Assembly: GCF_932276165.1 (NCBI RefSeq)
Contig: NC_064012.1
Coordinates: 7,013,501-7,077,500 of the forward strand
Source of the DNA: Plutella xylostella
Taxonomy: Eukaryota; Arthropoda; Insecta; Lepidoptera; Plutellidae
DNA: 64,000 bases
Reading direction: 5' to 3'
Numbering within the stretch: position 1 is the stretch's first letter; each line of letters begins with the position of its first letter. Below are positions 18,851-32,100 of the stretch, one piece after another. Below the pieces are notes generated by a model, which worked only from the letters and a program-made list of their open reading frames with translations, ran no database searches and was not told where the DNA came from. Position numbers and translations under genes: made by a program.

Positions 18851-18894
18851 ATATAAACATAAGTGTACAAAGGGTTGTACACTTATGTTTATAT
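18851..18894. repeat. Perfect hairpin, 20-bp arms, 4-nt loop
   Basis: atataaacataagtgtacaa (18851-18870) and ttgtacacttatgtttatat (18875-18894) are exact reverse complements around AGGG. It lies just outside the SINE head. Confidence 0.85.
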
Positions 18895-20149
18895 TTGTGC
18901 ATTATCCCTAATCTATTTTAGTTTCCCTCGATAAACCAACTGTATCTCCCCGATTATATAGTACTTAAATGCTTATTGCTCATACCCAAAATAATAACAC
19001 ATATTCATCCATTTGTTAATTTGATCTCCTAATCTAGTCATTTCACAATTATTTCAATCAATTTAATTTCAAAAAGTATTCTGAACCTAAAACAAGGCTG
19101 GTTTAATGATAGAAATGTACCTAATAAAAAGTACAGTTAATAACGGTGGACTGTAATTCTATTGCCGAAATGCAAAAATAAGTATTCGGCCAATTTTAAT
19201 GACATGGACCTACTAATTTTTTTTACATGAGATCTTGGCAGTGTATTTTTTCTCTAAGTCATACATTTGTTTTTATTTATCAGCGTAACAAACATTATTT
19301 GTTTTTTTACTGTATGTTTATTGTAATTGTACAAAAACTTTACGTAGTCAAGAAATTAAAAAAAGTTATCAACGAAAAACCCTAGAATGACCACTGAATC
19401 ATCCTCTTTCGGCTTAGTATACCACTCTTGCAACATCCTGTATAAGAACTTTTTTTTTTATTAATATTATGGTAATGTATTTATGGTAGTTTCAGTGTGT
19501 GTATGTTTGTAACGAATAAACTCAAAACTAAAGATTCGATTTAAAAAAATATTTTACCATTAGAAATTTAGAAATCTACATTCCCGGAGTATTAATTCTG
19601 CAACACTTGTATTTTCTTTACCCTGAACCCATAGTATCGTATATAAATTATGTATATCTAGCAGGTGACAAAATCCATAAGTAAATTATAGTATTGTAAA
19701 ACCAATGTAGAGTTAGCGTAGTTCGCACAACACGCAGTGGATTACAAACCAAAGCCCAAAAGCCTGTATAACCATCCGCAAGTACCACACGTCATTATTC
19801 ACTATACCTTGTGAGAAAACAGTAAATAACACGTAAAATCGAAATACCGCACATTTTATTTTTAAGACAATCTTTTTTGTGTTATATTTTAAAGACAAAC
19901 CCGTTAAGAATACTCCTTAAATAATTCATGACAGTCTCGCATCCTTTCAAACACTAACCTTTGAAACAAAACGACTGCAATGTCCAACTTTCCACACATC
20001 ACACTTTTAAAACTTACACACACGCTGAACGCCGCTGCTGTCAAGAGCCTGTCAAATGTCTTATACATACCTACTGCTCACGACTGTTATCCCCGAAGGG
20101 GTAGTCAAAGGTGACTCAAGCGAGTCATCTGCTTTTCGCTGTACATTTG
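18895..20149. other. Gene-free AT-rich sequence
   Basis: A partial 'cttgcaacatcctgtataag' MITE end is at 19426-19445 (see 61271-61545 for a full copy). Otherwise I see nothing coding. Confidence 0.4.
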
Positions 20150-20380
20150 TACTCACGTGATAGGTCGCGAGCCGTATCGCCGTATTAGCACAATGCACTT
20201 AGGGTAATCTAGATGTAGGTACAACACAGGTTTCCTCACGATGTTTTTCTTCACCGTAAGAGTACTTGGTAAAGTTGTACTTAAAATTCTAATACCAAAG
20301 AGTTCATTTACATGGCCGGATTCGAATCCACAATTAGAGTGGAGAGTCTTATCCGTTACACCACCACGGCTCTTAACGTC
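20150..20380 (-). repeat. tRNA-derived SINE
   Basis: On the minus strand: gagccgtggtggtgtaacgg, then gattcgaatccggcc (B-box), then the 'cggtgaagaaaaacatcgtg' body element. The head is from a different tRNA-like variant than that at 18841. Confidence 0.75.
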
Positions 20381-20934
20381 TTCTAAATGTTTCAAATTTC
20401 ATTTTAAACAACATGTTTTATTTGTGACGGAGTTTATGTATAAAGATTCATATTCAATGTGGTATATTAATCGCGGGCACAATTCTAAAATCATGATTAT
20501 TGGAAAAACTACTTTAATCTTTAATAAGAAAACACATAATTGCCAAAACAATATATAAAATTTAAATACTTGTCAGTAAATACATATTTATTTGACATAT
20601 TAAGTAGAGGATTAACGCGTTCTTCCAACAATGATATTTTTCGAATTGTGCCCCTATTTTACTAATTTATTCACCATGTTTATCCCAACCACCTATTCTG
20701 TTCCATTTTTTTTTCTACGGGGATGTTAGTCCCCGTCTGACTCATTCGAATGAAAGCTTTGTGCATATCTTCTTAAGTTTGCGTTTTATCTCAGCCTTAT
20801 CATTAATTACAGTAAACATGTACCTCATTATTAATGAGTATTGGTAAAATAAAACAAATATTCTAAAATGATCAATTTTGATATGTATTAATTTATGGCA
20901 TATTTGTGTTCTATTCTTTTCTCTGAGGTAGTGT

Positions 20935-21100
20935 TAGTAGCCTCTACATTTCTATCTTAGGTATCTGTAACATAATTATCCCCTTAAGTTCTTATTTGTT
21001 TCCCAAAGCTTAGACTATCTTCCACCACAGTGAGTTCACAGTTCACATTAGATATGCAGGTTTCCTCACGACGTTTTTCATCACTGTAAGGGCGCGGGGA
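20935..21100 (-). repeat. SINE fragment
   Basis: It carries gcaggtttcctcacgacgtt and tcactgtaagg, the body of the SINE at 18530, without the tRNA head. Confidence 0.65.
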
Positions 21101-21125
21101 ATAATGTATACCTTAATTTCTTATG

Positions 21126-21579
21126 CGCTCACGAGCAATGAAAAAGTTCTAGTGACAGCACCAAATTACTCCCAAACTGAAAAAATGGTCCATCAGAACT
21201 TTCTTTTAGGCTCTGCGTTTATGTCTTTTTTATGACATAGGTATCGGATTTATTTCCTTGCTACAACAAAAATACGTAGCACACTCGTAGCGCCGTAGCA
21301 CATGGGTGCATTTTTTAAATATTATTTATATTTATGATGACGTCTTGGTAGATCTGACCCCAAACTGGGCAGATCCTGTAATAATTACAGCTTTTACATT
21401 TTTTAACACACACGTATTTTCATGCCAACACCAAACTGTTTGTAACATTGAATTTAAATGAACAAAATATTTTACGTTTTTAGTTGGTATTATTAAATAT
21501 ACCTAATAAAATATGTCATTTTTCCGCTTAGAAGTAATTTTGTGCTATGTCACCGGAACTTTTTCATTGCTCGTGAGTG
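21126..21579. mobile_element. Mariner-type MITE, second family copy
   Basis: Ends gctcacgagcaatgaaaaag and ctttttcattgctcgtgagt match the copy at 9225-9470. The right flank TA is at 21580-21581. It is longer (about 454 bp) with a different interior, so it may be a less deleted relative. Confidence 0.75.
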
Positions 21580-21581
21580 TA

Positions 21582-22227
21582 TTTTTATGCTAAAATAATG
21601 TAATATTCACTTCAGACTCCCCTTCTAAGAATGCATTCGTGAATATTTTGTATATGTGCATAGTATAATGTATATTATAATTATTTATGTGCTGCATATA
21701 ATATAATAAATAGTATATTTTTACGTAATGATAATAAAACAGATTTTCTTTACTAGGCAACGTATTGTACAACATAGTCTGTTGCCTACTAAGTGTTACC
21801 AAATTCACGTGTTTTATCTTGATAGTGTATCTCCAACACGAATGTATGTAATTATCGGTCAGGCGGCCTGTCGTTTTAAGACCACACAAATAACAGGTTG
21901 GGCCACAAATAGCTATTTAGAGGGAAAACGTTAAATGCCCACAGCCCGTGTAAAACACACAGGCTAGCCAACTCTTTCAATAAAATCTGTAAGCTACTTC
22001 CCCTAATGTCCATCAAACTTAGAGATAGTTTTTTTTTCTTCAAATAGTAGAAAATTTCTCTTTATTCTGCATCTCACTGATAATATACTGTGAAGACGGT
22101 TATATTTTTTGAATTTTCAAAAATCAAAACGCAGATATAGGTAATACATAATTATTTATAAATAATTATTTATCGCACACACACGTAAAGACGAAAAACG
22201 TAGCATATACCGTACAATTGGCGGCCA
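21582..22227. other. Gene-free AT-rich sequence
   Basis: No supported feature. Open frames of 68-99 codons here are low-complexity (Tyr/Ile/His-rich) and show no family. Confidence 0.4.
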
Positions 22228-22650
22228 TGTTCGTCTCTTCATCATCAGCCAATAATCATCCACTGCTTAGGCCTCTCCCAAGGAGCGCCACAACACTCGG
22301 TCCGCGGCCTTTCTCATCCAGCCGGCTACCCACCTAAGGTCGTCAGTCCAGCTGCATTTGCCTGTTCGTGGTCGCCAGGCAGGTATGACCAGCCCACTAC
22401 CACTTCAGCTTGCATATTTTAACCTCTATGTCGGTAATTTTAGTCCTCTGACGGAGAACCTATTTCTTATTTATACGATCCATCAGAGAAACCCCAAGCA
22501 TAGCTCTCTGCATAGCACGCTGAGCGACTTTAAATCGATGGGCCAGTCCACGTCTCTGCACCATACGTCATCACTGGCAGGATGCACTGGTTGAAGACTT
22601 TTGTCTTCAGGCTCTGAGAAATGGCCGAGGAGAATATGTAACGAAGTTTC
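22228..22650 (-). pseudogene. RTE-type non-LTR retrotransposon 3' end, inverted
   Basis: On the minus strand, with interruptions, it encodes L-K-T-K-V-F-N-Q-C-I-L-P-V-M-T-Y-G-A-E-T-W, then K-I-C-K-L-K-W, then R-K-A-A-D-R-V-L-W-R-S-L-G-E-A. The 3' end has the TGATGATGA tail (as catcatcagcc at 22239). It is the same family as 4058-4385. Confidence 0.8.
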
Positions 22651-22683
22651 CCGAATGCATATTTTTATTTTTATAGTATAATA

Positions 22684-22868
22684 ACTAGCTGTTCCCGCGA
22701 GCATCGCTACGCCTTAAAGTTCTCTTTTGGGTATTCTGCGATAAAAAGTCCAAGGTGTCAGCTAACTCCACACCAAATTTCATTAACATCGGTTCAGCCG
22801 TTTTCACGTGAAGAAGTAAACATACACACTCACAAACTTTCGCATTGATAATAATAATTATAGTAGGA
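22684..22868 (+). repeat. Lepidopteran SINE, diverged copy
   Basis: actagctgttcccgcgagca at the start, ttcattaacatcggttcagc inside, and actttcgcattgataataat with gtagga at the end. Confidence 0.75.
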
Positions 22869-23494
22869 TTATTCTTTTAGTAGATTTTTTTCACTATCTG
22901 TCTTACAAATATACTTCTTGTGTGGAGTTTTTTAGTCAGATGTAGTGTAAACCACCAATGCTTGACATTTTGCGGTGGAGAGAAATTGTAAGTAATAATT
23001 TGCTAGTGAAAATTGATTTTGATCTGTAATATTATGTTTTTTTGTTTCAAACAATGGTAACATCATCGTACAGACGAACCAACAGACAGAAAATGGGTAC
23101 CATTTAAGCAACCCTTAATCTTGATTGACTGAAGAATTCCTGTGTTTCTTTTACGATTTTTACATAATTGTATGTTATTATTTTTATAAAAATTTTGGTA
23201 CGTGTAATATTTTAAAACCGTGTTAACACAGCTAGTGCAATAGCTTTGTCTTTTATTCATAGTAGACCGGACCAACACGGACGGAACTACAAACTAATAG
23301 GTTTTGCGTGTCACTTTTTACATACCTAGTTTGTAACTTTTTTTTAAAATTTTAGCGCTTTTCCATTGCGTTGTATGCATTTTTCACTTTTAGGGTTCCG
23401 TACATAAACGTGTAGTTCTATGCCAGCGACATACGACATGCGACCTCTGCTGTCTGGTTGACCTTCTGTCAATGCGCTCTTTCTCATAAGAGCT
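22869..23494. other. Gene-free AT-rich sequence
   Basis: A 'tagggttccgtac' repeat end is at 23392-23404. No coding sequence is supported. Confidence 0.4.
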
Positions 23495-23502
23495 GTGCTA
23501 AG

Positions 23503-23695
23503 GGGTTAGTCCCGCTATGGTATGGTCCCGGTATGGCACCCTCTTAAAATACCTATCAAAAAGTCCCGCTATGGTACCCATCTTTTAGATCTACTTTACA
23601 ACAGTACCAAAAACTGAAGGGTACCATAGCGGGACTTTTTGATAGGTATTTTAAGAGGGTGCCATACCGGGACCATACCATAGCGGGACTAACCC
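23503..23695. mobile_element. Perfect palindromic MITE, 77-bp arms, 8-bp target duplication
   Basis: Positions 23503-23579 are the exact reverse complement of 23619-23695, separated by a 39-bp loop. The element starts GGGTTAGTCCCGCTATGG and repeats 'tcccgctatggta' within each arm. It is flanked by GTGCTAAG at 23495-23502 and 23696-23703. An 8-bp duplication suggests hAT or P-type mobilisation. The absence of any arm mismatch implies very recent insertion or gene conversion. Confidence 0.95.
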
Positions 23696-23703
23696 GTGCT
23701 AAG

Positions 23704-26700
23704 TAAACGTATCAAATTTAAAAGAATCCATATTATTGTTAATATACATACGTGATACGTATCATTGTAGAAGTTACATACTATATGCACCTATAATAGA
23801 AGTCCCGCTTCGTCTTCTTTGATACCTGTAAAAACCATTATTCCAATTTTTTTGTTTGTAAAAAGCAAATTATGTTACTAAGACAGTATGGAAACAAACA
23901 GTATTAATTCCTAATCAGTGTTGTATCTAGTTTTAAAATATATAAAATAATTAGTAAATTAGTATAGTAACTCACTTACTAACTACGTAGATGTTATTTC
24001 TATAGCTTATAAGTTCCCCCATTGACCTGTATAAACGAACCGGCCTGTATATAATTGGATAAGAGATGCTTATTATACATTCGCCAAACCACCCTACTAA
24101 ACTTTCGTTAATATAACTTTGTAATAATTAATAATCATTGTATTATAAGCCCTTGGTCTAATTAAAACATAAAATGTGCGATAAACTATCTAAAGAATAA
24201 CAAGCTAACACACCTGTCAGTCAGAATAGGTGCAAGAAGCAGCTGTCGAAACGTTATACGTAGTTTTTACTTAGATTTCGATATCAATTTAATGAGTTTC
24301 CAAATAATATTTGCTTTGATTGTTTATCGTATAAATGTGTTTGGCAAATACTTTGTTTTGTAATATTAACGACAACTTCGAATATTGTAGTTGTTTTTGT
24401 ATCATAAATAATTTCTCATTAAGGTTTATTATTTTAAAATTTGTACAAATAAATGATGAAGTTAAGAATATTTCATATTTGCAGCAGTGCTATAGCGTGC
24501 CTAGGAGACTGGGGGCATAGGCATAGCGATATCAGAGTCAACTTCCAGATTTAACAGTCCGTTCCCAGTAAGAAAACTGCTGCGTAAAGCGGAGTGAGCA
24601 CAAAACTAGCATACTGGCAACACTCGGCATACTAAACCAATACGCCTCCTGTAACTCAGTCGGTGGCTCTCAGTTTGCCTACTGCGGACACAGCTTGAAT
24701 GAGAATTCTGGAAAGAAAAAAATATTAATTGGAAATTCGTTTAAAAAAATTTTTCACTTTACTTACACCCATCGAATAAAAACGATTTGTTCTTTTTTAT
24801 TATTATTAGAACAATAAAACCATGTTTAGTAAACAGCTTTAATTTTTGTGTCATATGAAACATGATTTTTCACTTTGGCTATATCTTCATTAATTGACTA
24901 ACACTGCCCCTGTCATCAGACCTAATCGGGTCTAACTAAATTAAGTTACTTGCAATATTTATTTAATTAAAAACTGACATGTAAGTTAAAAAAAGGTGTA
25001 TAGGTATAATGTGAACTAGGAATAGTGTATTCCAGTCGAGCACTGCAATAATTTCTACCTTTTACTTACTATATGTGAATCAGGACAGTTCATAATAAAA
25101 ATCCAAAATAAAAATAGGTTTGTAAGTACCTACTTATTTGATACATTAATTATTTATGTATTAAAACTGTTGTTGATGTTGTTAGAACAAAAGGAAAATT
25201 ATGTGTCCTGCACTCAAACCTAAGTGGTATTTCTGGTAGTTACCTATTATTTTGCCTTAGTGATGTTTAATGGCATTCATTTAGCAATTTGCTGTCGTGG
25301 GAAAGTTGAAGATATTGTGTAGGTGAGGCCACGAAATAAATAATGCCTAGGTACGAATCTTTACGAGTATAGCGATATTTCATAGCCGCGTTTTTTTTAG
25401 GGTTTTCTATTAAACAATACACAGTACACATAAAAGTTTACGCCTAGATAAAACTTTTTTTTTAACTTATGACCAGTAAAACTGAAAAAATGCGTACAGA
25501 TAATCATGCATGATAGGTACCTACTTACCTACATAATTCTTCATATCCTGTCGGTAACAAACAATAGAGCTATACAACTTTGTGACCGTTCTGAATGGAT
25601 TAGCCAGTCAGATATCAGTTCTTATTTTATCATACATATTTTACATAGTTTTGTGTAAAACTGTACAATAGCTCGCATACCCGCCACTTCGTAAGCCCCC
25701 GCTTATTTCCCAGCCCTAAGGCCTTTGCACACGTGTTCAGCAACGGTAGAACTACCCGCATCTTGGTGGCTAATGCGTGTCGCTGGCTCACCGCACCTGT
25801 GGGCCAGCAGAAAGGTCAATAATACTCACCCAAGCCATCGGTGTGAAGTTTTAACTGTATCGAATAACGTTAAAAGTGTTTGCACTTTAGTACTGCTGGC
25901 TAGATCCTGTCAACTTTCTTGGCTACTGCCACGAATGCTCATGTTGAAAGTTAACTTTTATATCGAAAGTGGATAAAAAAACTAACTTAGAGCAGATGTT
26001 TCAATAGTCAGATAAAAGTTACCTGAGGAATAATTTTGATGCTGTCGCCTCTGAATGTTTGTATTAGACAGTGACAGCAACAATTTTATTCTAACATAAA
26101 ATTTATCTGATCAATGAAAAATCTGGCTGATTTTTATTTTTTAATAATGTAGGTATACATATTAGCTTTTCCGCCATTGGCGGTAGCGCGCGGCGCCAAT
26201 TGCAGGTAGGTACGTATGTAAATTATTTTCAAAAAATATGTCGCTTATTTTGTTATTAAAATTTGGATTCCGAGATATCCATGTGATGTGAGCATGCGCG
26301 AGCAGACATAGGTGATTCTGTATGAAATTAATCGTAGGCTGATAAGTTATCACCCACCTCTGCTGCACCTGTGACATGATTGAGTTTCATAGTTTCATAA
26401 GTACTTTTTTTACTGATCTAGTTATGCTACTGCTAAAGCTTATAATTCTGAAAGTAACTGCTTATTTAATCTATTTCATAGGCTCCAGTTCAATTGAGAA
26501 CCTTACTGATAGAGACTGTTGGTTCTACAGGAGACAGTTCATGTTAGTTTATTATTTATGAACATTTATAGATTGGTAGTTATGTTACTGTAATCATGTA
26601 ATGGGAAACATTATAGAAACACTATGCATAGCTAAAAGTATAGTTAGATTAAATGAAAACTTTGTATAAAAAAGTACTTACATTTGTACATATCATTACT

Positions 26701-26895
26701 GAGTCGAGTACCTATCTCGTGCCATCTCTGCAAGCGAAGCTACCGTTCAATTCAAAAACGACATCATCGGAGTTAACGATCTTCGCTTCGCGTTCGACAA
26801 ACGAGTACAAATTGCAAAATAACAGCCATCGCATACAAAAACATACAGCAACAAAATATCACCAGACTAGTGAAGTCAATATTTAAAATTAGATA
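23704..26895. other. Long gene-free block
   Basis: I see no supported gene or recognisable transposon. Sub-blocks with more complex, CpG-containing sequence lie at about 24490-24690 and 25680-25940. Intronic if the exon at 17956 belongs to a gene extending right. Confidence 0.4.
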
Positions 26896-28579
26896 TTAAG
26901 GCTGTCACTAAAGCTGGAAGAAAATCAGAATCTGTCAAATCTAGTGAGGGGGGGTTGAGGTATGCGGGGCGTTCTACGGACAATGACATGAAATTTTAAC
27001 ATAGTACTCGAAAACACAAAAGTGAAGACATGCCACTTTGTTAAAAATATACTAAGTAAGTAATATTGTTTTGTGATACGAAAATATTTATTTTTATTTG
27101 AAAGTATTTTTAATATTTAATAATTAATTATATACAGGTTGTTGCAAAAAGGGTTTAATACTATGCCGAAACCTACGTGTGCAGCATGTTATTGATGTTA
27201 TTTCTAAGCCAGGAAATGAAATCAGAATGTAAAAAAATCGCGAAAATATTATCAGAGTTTAATAGTTCAGGGTGTTGTATTAAACTCTGCCCCCGTGTAA
27301 TAAAAAAAGTATAGTTAGCCGAAAGGGCGTTACTCAGGCGTCACTCTGAAAAACTTTTATCCTACGTAATTTTTTATATTCATGAAAAAAACGCTTCTTC
27401 ATATAATTTTTTTTTGGTCACGTGACCTTTTAGTTAGACGACCTGTTTTTTTTTGGTGTTTCAAAAGCAGAACAGTAGTTTGCAGAACTCTGCATATACA
27501 GGGTGTCACAAAAGGTTACGTAGCTGGCAAAGGGATATGGGGAGGTCACCAGAAAAATAATAACATGTAAGTACCCCCGCAAGGGAGTACATTAGTACAA
27601 GGCGAGAGTGTGTATTTTTTTTTTAAGTACTTATGTGTATTTGGGATATGATAGAAATAATATTTTTGTTTCTTAAAAACCAAAAAATTTACACCTTGCT
27701 GCGCTCTTTTGCTCACTGTAAGTACACCTACAAATATTGCTGTATTAAAAAAAAACGGTTTTGTTATAACGATTATAAAAAAAAAGTTATTTTCATGTCA
27801 AGGAGTCATTTACCTAATTACGATTTCACTCAACAGCAGGTGAACTGAAAAAATAAGTTCTAGTTCTATCATCACTTTAGATCGCAAACATTGTAACTCC
27901 ACTTTTCTCGGCGAAAAGTACTCTTTGGTGTCAATAGAAACGTTTTTTGAATTCACGTGTTTTCCTCTTTATTCGAAAAAAAAAAACTGTATTCCGCATT
28001 TTACCATTTGTTTTCCTCTAAACCCCAAACCGTGATTTTTAAACAAAAAAACTTAGTAATTATACCCTTTATTCTCATATACAACGTGCGATGTAGGCGA
28101 ACGTGAACGAAAACTATGCAATAAGCCTTTGTTTTTATTACTACTTTAGTAAATTACAATAACATACTCAACAATGTTAATTTTTTTTGCAATGTTATGT
28201 TGTTAAATTAAGATCTAATATTTTATTAACATGAAGTTACTTTCAACTTTTTTTTGCATCTATGCGTCGAATCACAGCATGACGGCTGCTGCAGCTTCCT
28301 GCTGTCCTGTCCTCCAACCAATCCCACCAGTACTGCAGGTTGCGTCGAATACGAGCCATTCTCTTCGACTTGACAAGACAGGTGCTCCCGGAAGGATCAT
28401 AGATCGCACGGAACCCTTACCGTATAGAGGCAACGGACTCCTTTGCAACAGCCCCCCAGATTCGGAAGTAGCCCATGCACTGCATGGCGAGCACAGCTGC
28501 AGCAATTTTTTCGTACTGAATCATTGGGATGTCATCCCCGAAGGAGGCTCTCAGCCTACCTCACGACCTGTGTGACATT

Positions 28580-28715
28580 AGAAAAATGCACTTTGCTAAC
28601 GCCGTTTGCGAGCTTGATTTGCAGGACCGCGTTGTATGCCAAGTTCCACAGCAGAGGGGTCCAAGACCTACCGCTGTGGAACTCCGCAACTGAACTTCTT
28701 CAGTGAAAACAAACC
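28580..28715 (-). pseudogene. R1-like RT remnant in TTAA element copy 1 (continues at 33431-33600)
   Basis: The minus strand carries the same decayed reverse-transcriptase sequence described at 55850-56170 (S-C-G-V-P-Q and L-W-N-L-A-Y-N-A-V). The BEL element splits it from its upstream part at about 33431-33600. Confidence 0.6.
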
Positions 28716-28730
28716 CTCTCTTTTCGCATC

Positions 28731-29149
28731 TGTAGGGGTTGTAACTTGCAGGATGGAGTAAAACAACTATTTAAGGTTGACGAAGGCGTGCGTCCAGTGG
28801 CCGCTATGTAAGTGAGCACATGTGTGATTAGAAATTTGGCCTTATATAGACTCGGTGCCATCCCCCCGCACCGCGCGGGACCCTTGTGACGTACCGGTTA
28901 CCGGTCGCACGCCTTATGAAAAAACGTATGTTTATTAAAATAATGCACGGTTAAATATACATACAAAATGCATACAGTAGGTATCAGTAAGTAGGTAAGA
29001 CATCCTATTTATATGAAACAGTACCTAACGATTCTACTTAGGTTTAATTAACTAGGTATTTAAGTAATTTATATGACTACAACTAAACAATGCGTGTGTG
29101 TGTGTGGGGTGACTGGTTGGTAGGTATATATTGTAACGCGTCGCTAACA
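28731..29149 (-). repeat. BEL/Pao 3' LTR (left copy)
   Basis: 419 bp, identical to 33007-33425 as far as I can read. It contains a (TG)n run and TATATA-like promoter sequence. Confidence 0.95.
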
Positions 29150-29158
29150 TTCCCCACC

Positions 29159-32100
29159 CTAGTGCTGAGGCAGCACTCCTAACCTACAGGTATAGTTGCG
29201 ACGCGGGTCGCGGGGCGCCTCATCAGCCCGGTGCGGGTGCGCACGTCCACCACCCTCACTCGCTACGAATGCTGTTCGAATAACATTAGTTTCCCAGCGC
29301 CAGTAAGCCACAGCACACATAGCTTGAGTCGACGCATCGCAAAATATATGTAGCTGTAAGTTTGTATAGCCAGCTGGAGGCGGCGCGTCACTGTTGCTAG
29401 GCGAGACCGGCCCGATGTTATTCAGTACATTCAGTACATCTTCTTTCTCGCTCGCACCCATTGGAATTTGATAATAACGGGGCACGCTTAATGAGCCCAC
29501 GCGCTGTAATAAAGTTATCCATTCAGACCATTTTTCATGAATGCTATCAGTGATGACGTCATCCCATTGTAATCCATTTTTCCAGGTACATTGTAACATA
29601 ATCTTTCCTTTTATCGTAAATGGTGAAAGAAACCCCAGTATATCGAAGATGGACATTATAACCCGCAGCATTTCCCTTTTCGTGGGTTTCTTAGAACCGT
29701 CCCTTATATTTTCAGGAATTTTCTTCAGCGAGACGTCGAAGCTAAGGCAGTCATTCTTCGGATACCAGATAAGGCCAAGAGTTCGTTCACCTTGATTATG
29801 TTGGTCCATATTCAAATTAACAGCTGTATTGCCCAGAGATTCTTGAGGCAACCCATCCAAAACAGCTGAGCAGTTGCTTGTCCAATTTCTTATCTCGAAA
29901 CCACCCTGACTGTGAATGTAAACAATATCCTTCACAAGCTGTATAGCGGTATTTTCGTCGTCTATACTATCTATATAGTCATCTGCGTAGTGTTGTTTAC
30001 ATATAGCGTGGACGGCGGCCGGCATCGTAGACTCGTACCTTAGTGCATTTTTATTCTTCACATACTGTGCGATGAATGGTGAACAGCTGGCGCCAAATAT
30101 TAGTGACGTCATCACGTAGGTTTTCACAGGTTCTTCCGGTTGGTCGCGCCATAGAAATCTCAATGCATCTTGATCCTCAGGATTAATTTTAATCCTAAGA
30201 AACATGTCCTTTATGTCTCCTGTCACGGCTATTCTTTTTTCCCTGAAGCGTAACATAATTCCATACAGCGACATAAGTAGGTCAGGACCCGTTAGTAGAT
30301 AGTCATTGAGACAAAATCCATCAGTTTTAGCGGCGGCGTCGTATACTAATCTCAGTTTTTTCTTATTCGGGTTGTCGACCCTGAAGTGAGGTAGGTGCCA
30401 AATTCTAGGCGAAGTACGTGTACAGGTCAGCTCCTCGGCGAAGTCATTGTCCAGTAGGTGTTGCACCCGTTCCCTGTACCTGAGGGAAAAACCTTCGTTG
30501 GCCTTCATCTTCTTCTCCACGTTCTCCAGACGTTTCATAGCGTTAGGTTTCGAGTTAGGCAGGTTAACATCAGCTGTTTTCCACGGTAAGCCGACGTACC
30601 ACCTTCCATTCAGCAACACAGAATTCTGGTCCAGATGGTTCACTGCTTGAACGTCGAGCGAGTTTTGCCGCGGTTTCTGCGAGACACCCATGGACTCGAT
30701 GGTGAAGGAGCGACGCACCTCGTCGTGCATGTCACGCAGGATGCGCTGGCACTCCGACTCTTCCTCCGGTTCCCGGCAGCAGACGAGCAGTGAGGAGTGG
30801 CAGGCGGCCCCGGCGGGTGAGTGTGGCACGCAGCCGTGGAGGCACCACCCCAGCGGTGTGAGTGTAGCATACGGTTCATTAACCTTACCCTTAATGACCT
30901 GCATAGGTTGCAAAAGATGATAATTATCCTGTCCTATCAGTAATTCCGGTTTAAGTATCCCTTTAATTAATTGATCTTTTATTTTAGCTAAGTGTAAATA
31001 TTTGGAGGTTTCAACAGACAATGTATTTTGTACAGGTAAATTTAATTTATTTACACTACGCGCCTTGATGGTAAACAAGTCCCCATTATTATTACATAAA
31101 TCCAACTGAACTATCTGACTATCGCATACCATTTCTGTGTCGTTCCACGCACCACACACGCGCATTGTTTGTTTGTGTCCCTGTAAGCCCAACTTATTAG
31201 CTAGCCCTGCGCTTATCATTGTAACGGTAGAACCGTCATCTAACAAAGCAATAACATTGTTAATAATACCATTTGGACCATTAATACTTACAGACACAAC
31301 CTTTAGCAATACTTTAGACATTACGTTAACATTTGTAACAGTTTCTACAATAGGCTCAGACACTAAGGGCTCAGAGGGTAAAAGTTGTGAAATGTTTACA
31401 CTATTTTGAGATGAGTTATTCATGTTATAATGTAGCAACTTATGGTGCGACTGTCCGCAGTTATCTATATCACAAACAGGTGCGGAGCATTGTTCCTTAC
31501 TGTGCCGCGAAATTAAACATTTATAACATAAGCCATTACGTTTAATGTAACTCCACCTATCTTTGCGCAAAGCCTTTTTAAACCTTTTACATTCTGGCAA
31601 GTCATGTTTAGATGTACGACAATAACGACATTTATTATTAGAGTTAACACTTTGCAATAATACAGACTGAGAGTAATTATGATCATTATGTTTACGAAAC
31701 TTAGGTACGGTCAAAGTAACAGCTGTTTTAGTTATTTTTAATGCTTCCTCACTCAAAAAATCAGACAATATTTGTAATCTAGATTTCGTACCTTCGTTTA
31801 TTCGTGAATATCCGTAGTCGCTCCACTTAGAAATTAATACAGGTGGTAACTTTGATAGGATAACAGATGCAATGCTCATACCCTGCAAATATTCGTCACG
31901 GCCTAATGCTAGCACAGCTGCAACATAGTTCTGAACTTTAACTGAGAAGCTAATAATGTCTTTTTGATAATCGTCACTTACTGCGTGTAGCCGATTTAGA
32001 TCCTGTATGATCCTGGGCAGGATGACGTCAGGGTTTCCATACTGCAGCTGCAGGGCGCCTATCACCGTCTCGGGCGCGGCGGCCGTCACCAGCAGCGCCG

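Noticed and set aside
26653..26886. 77-codon plus-strand frame next to the TTAA element
   Set aside because: Ser/Thr/Lys-rich with no domain; no supporting context.
28231..28575. 114-codon plus-strand frame and its counterpart at 56170-56520
   Set aside because: Complementary-strand shadow of the decayed element interior and its RT remnant; present in both TTAA copies only because the DNA is duplicated.
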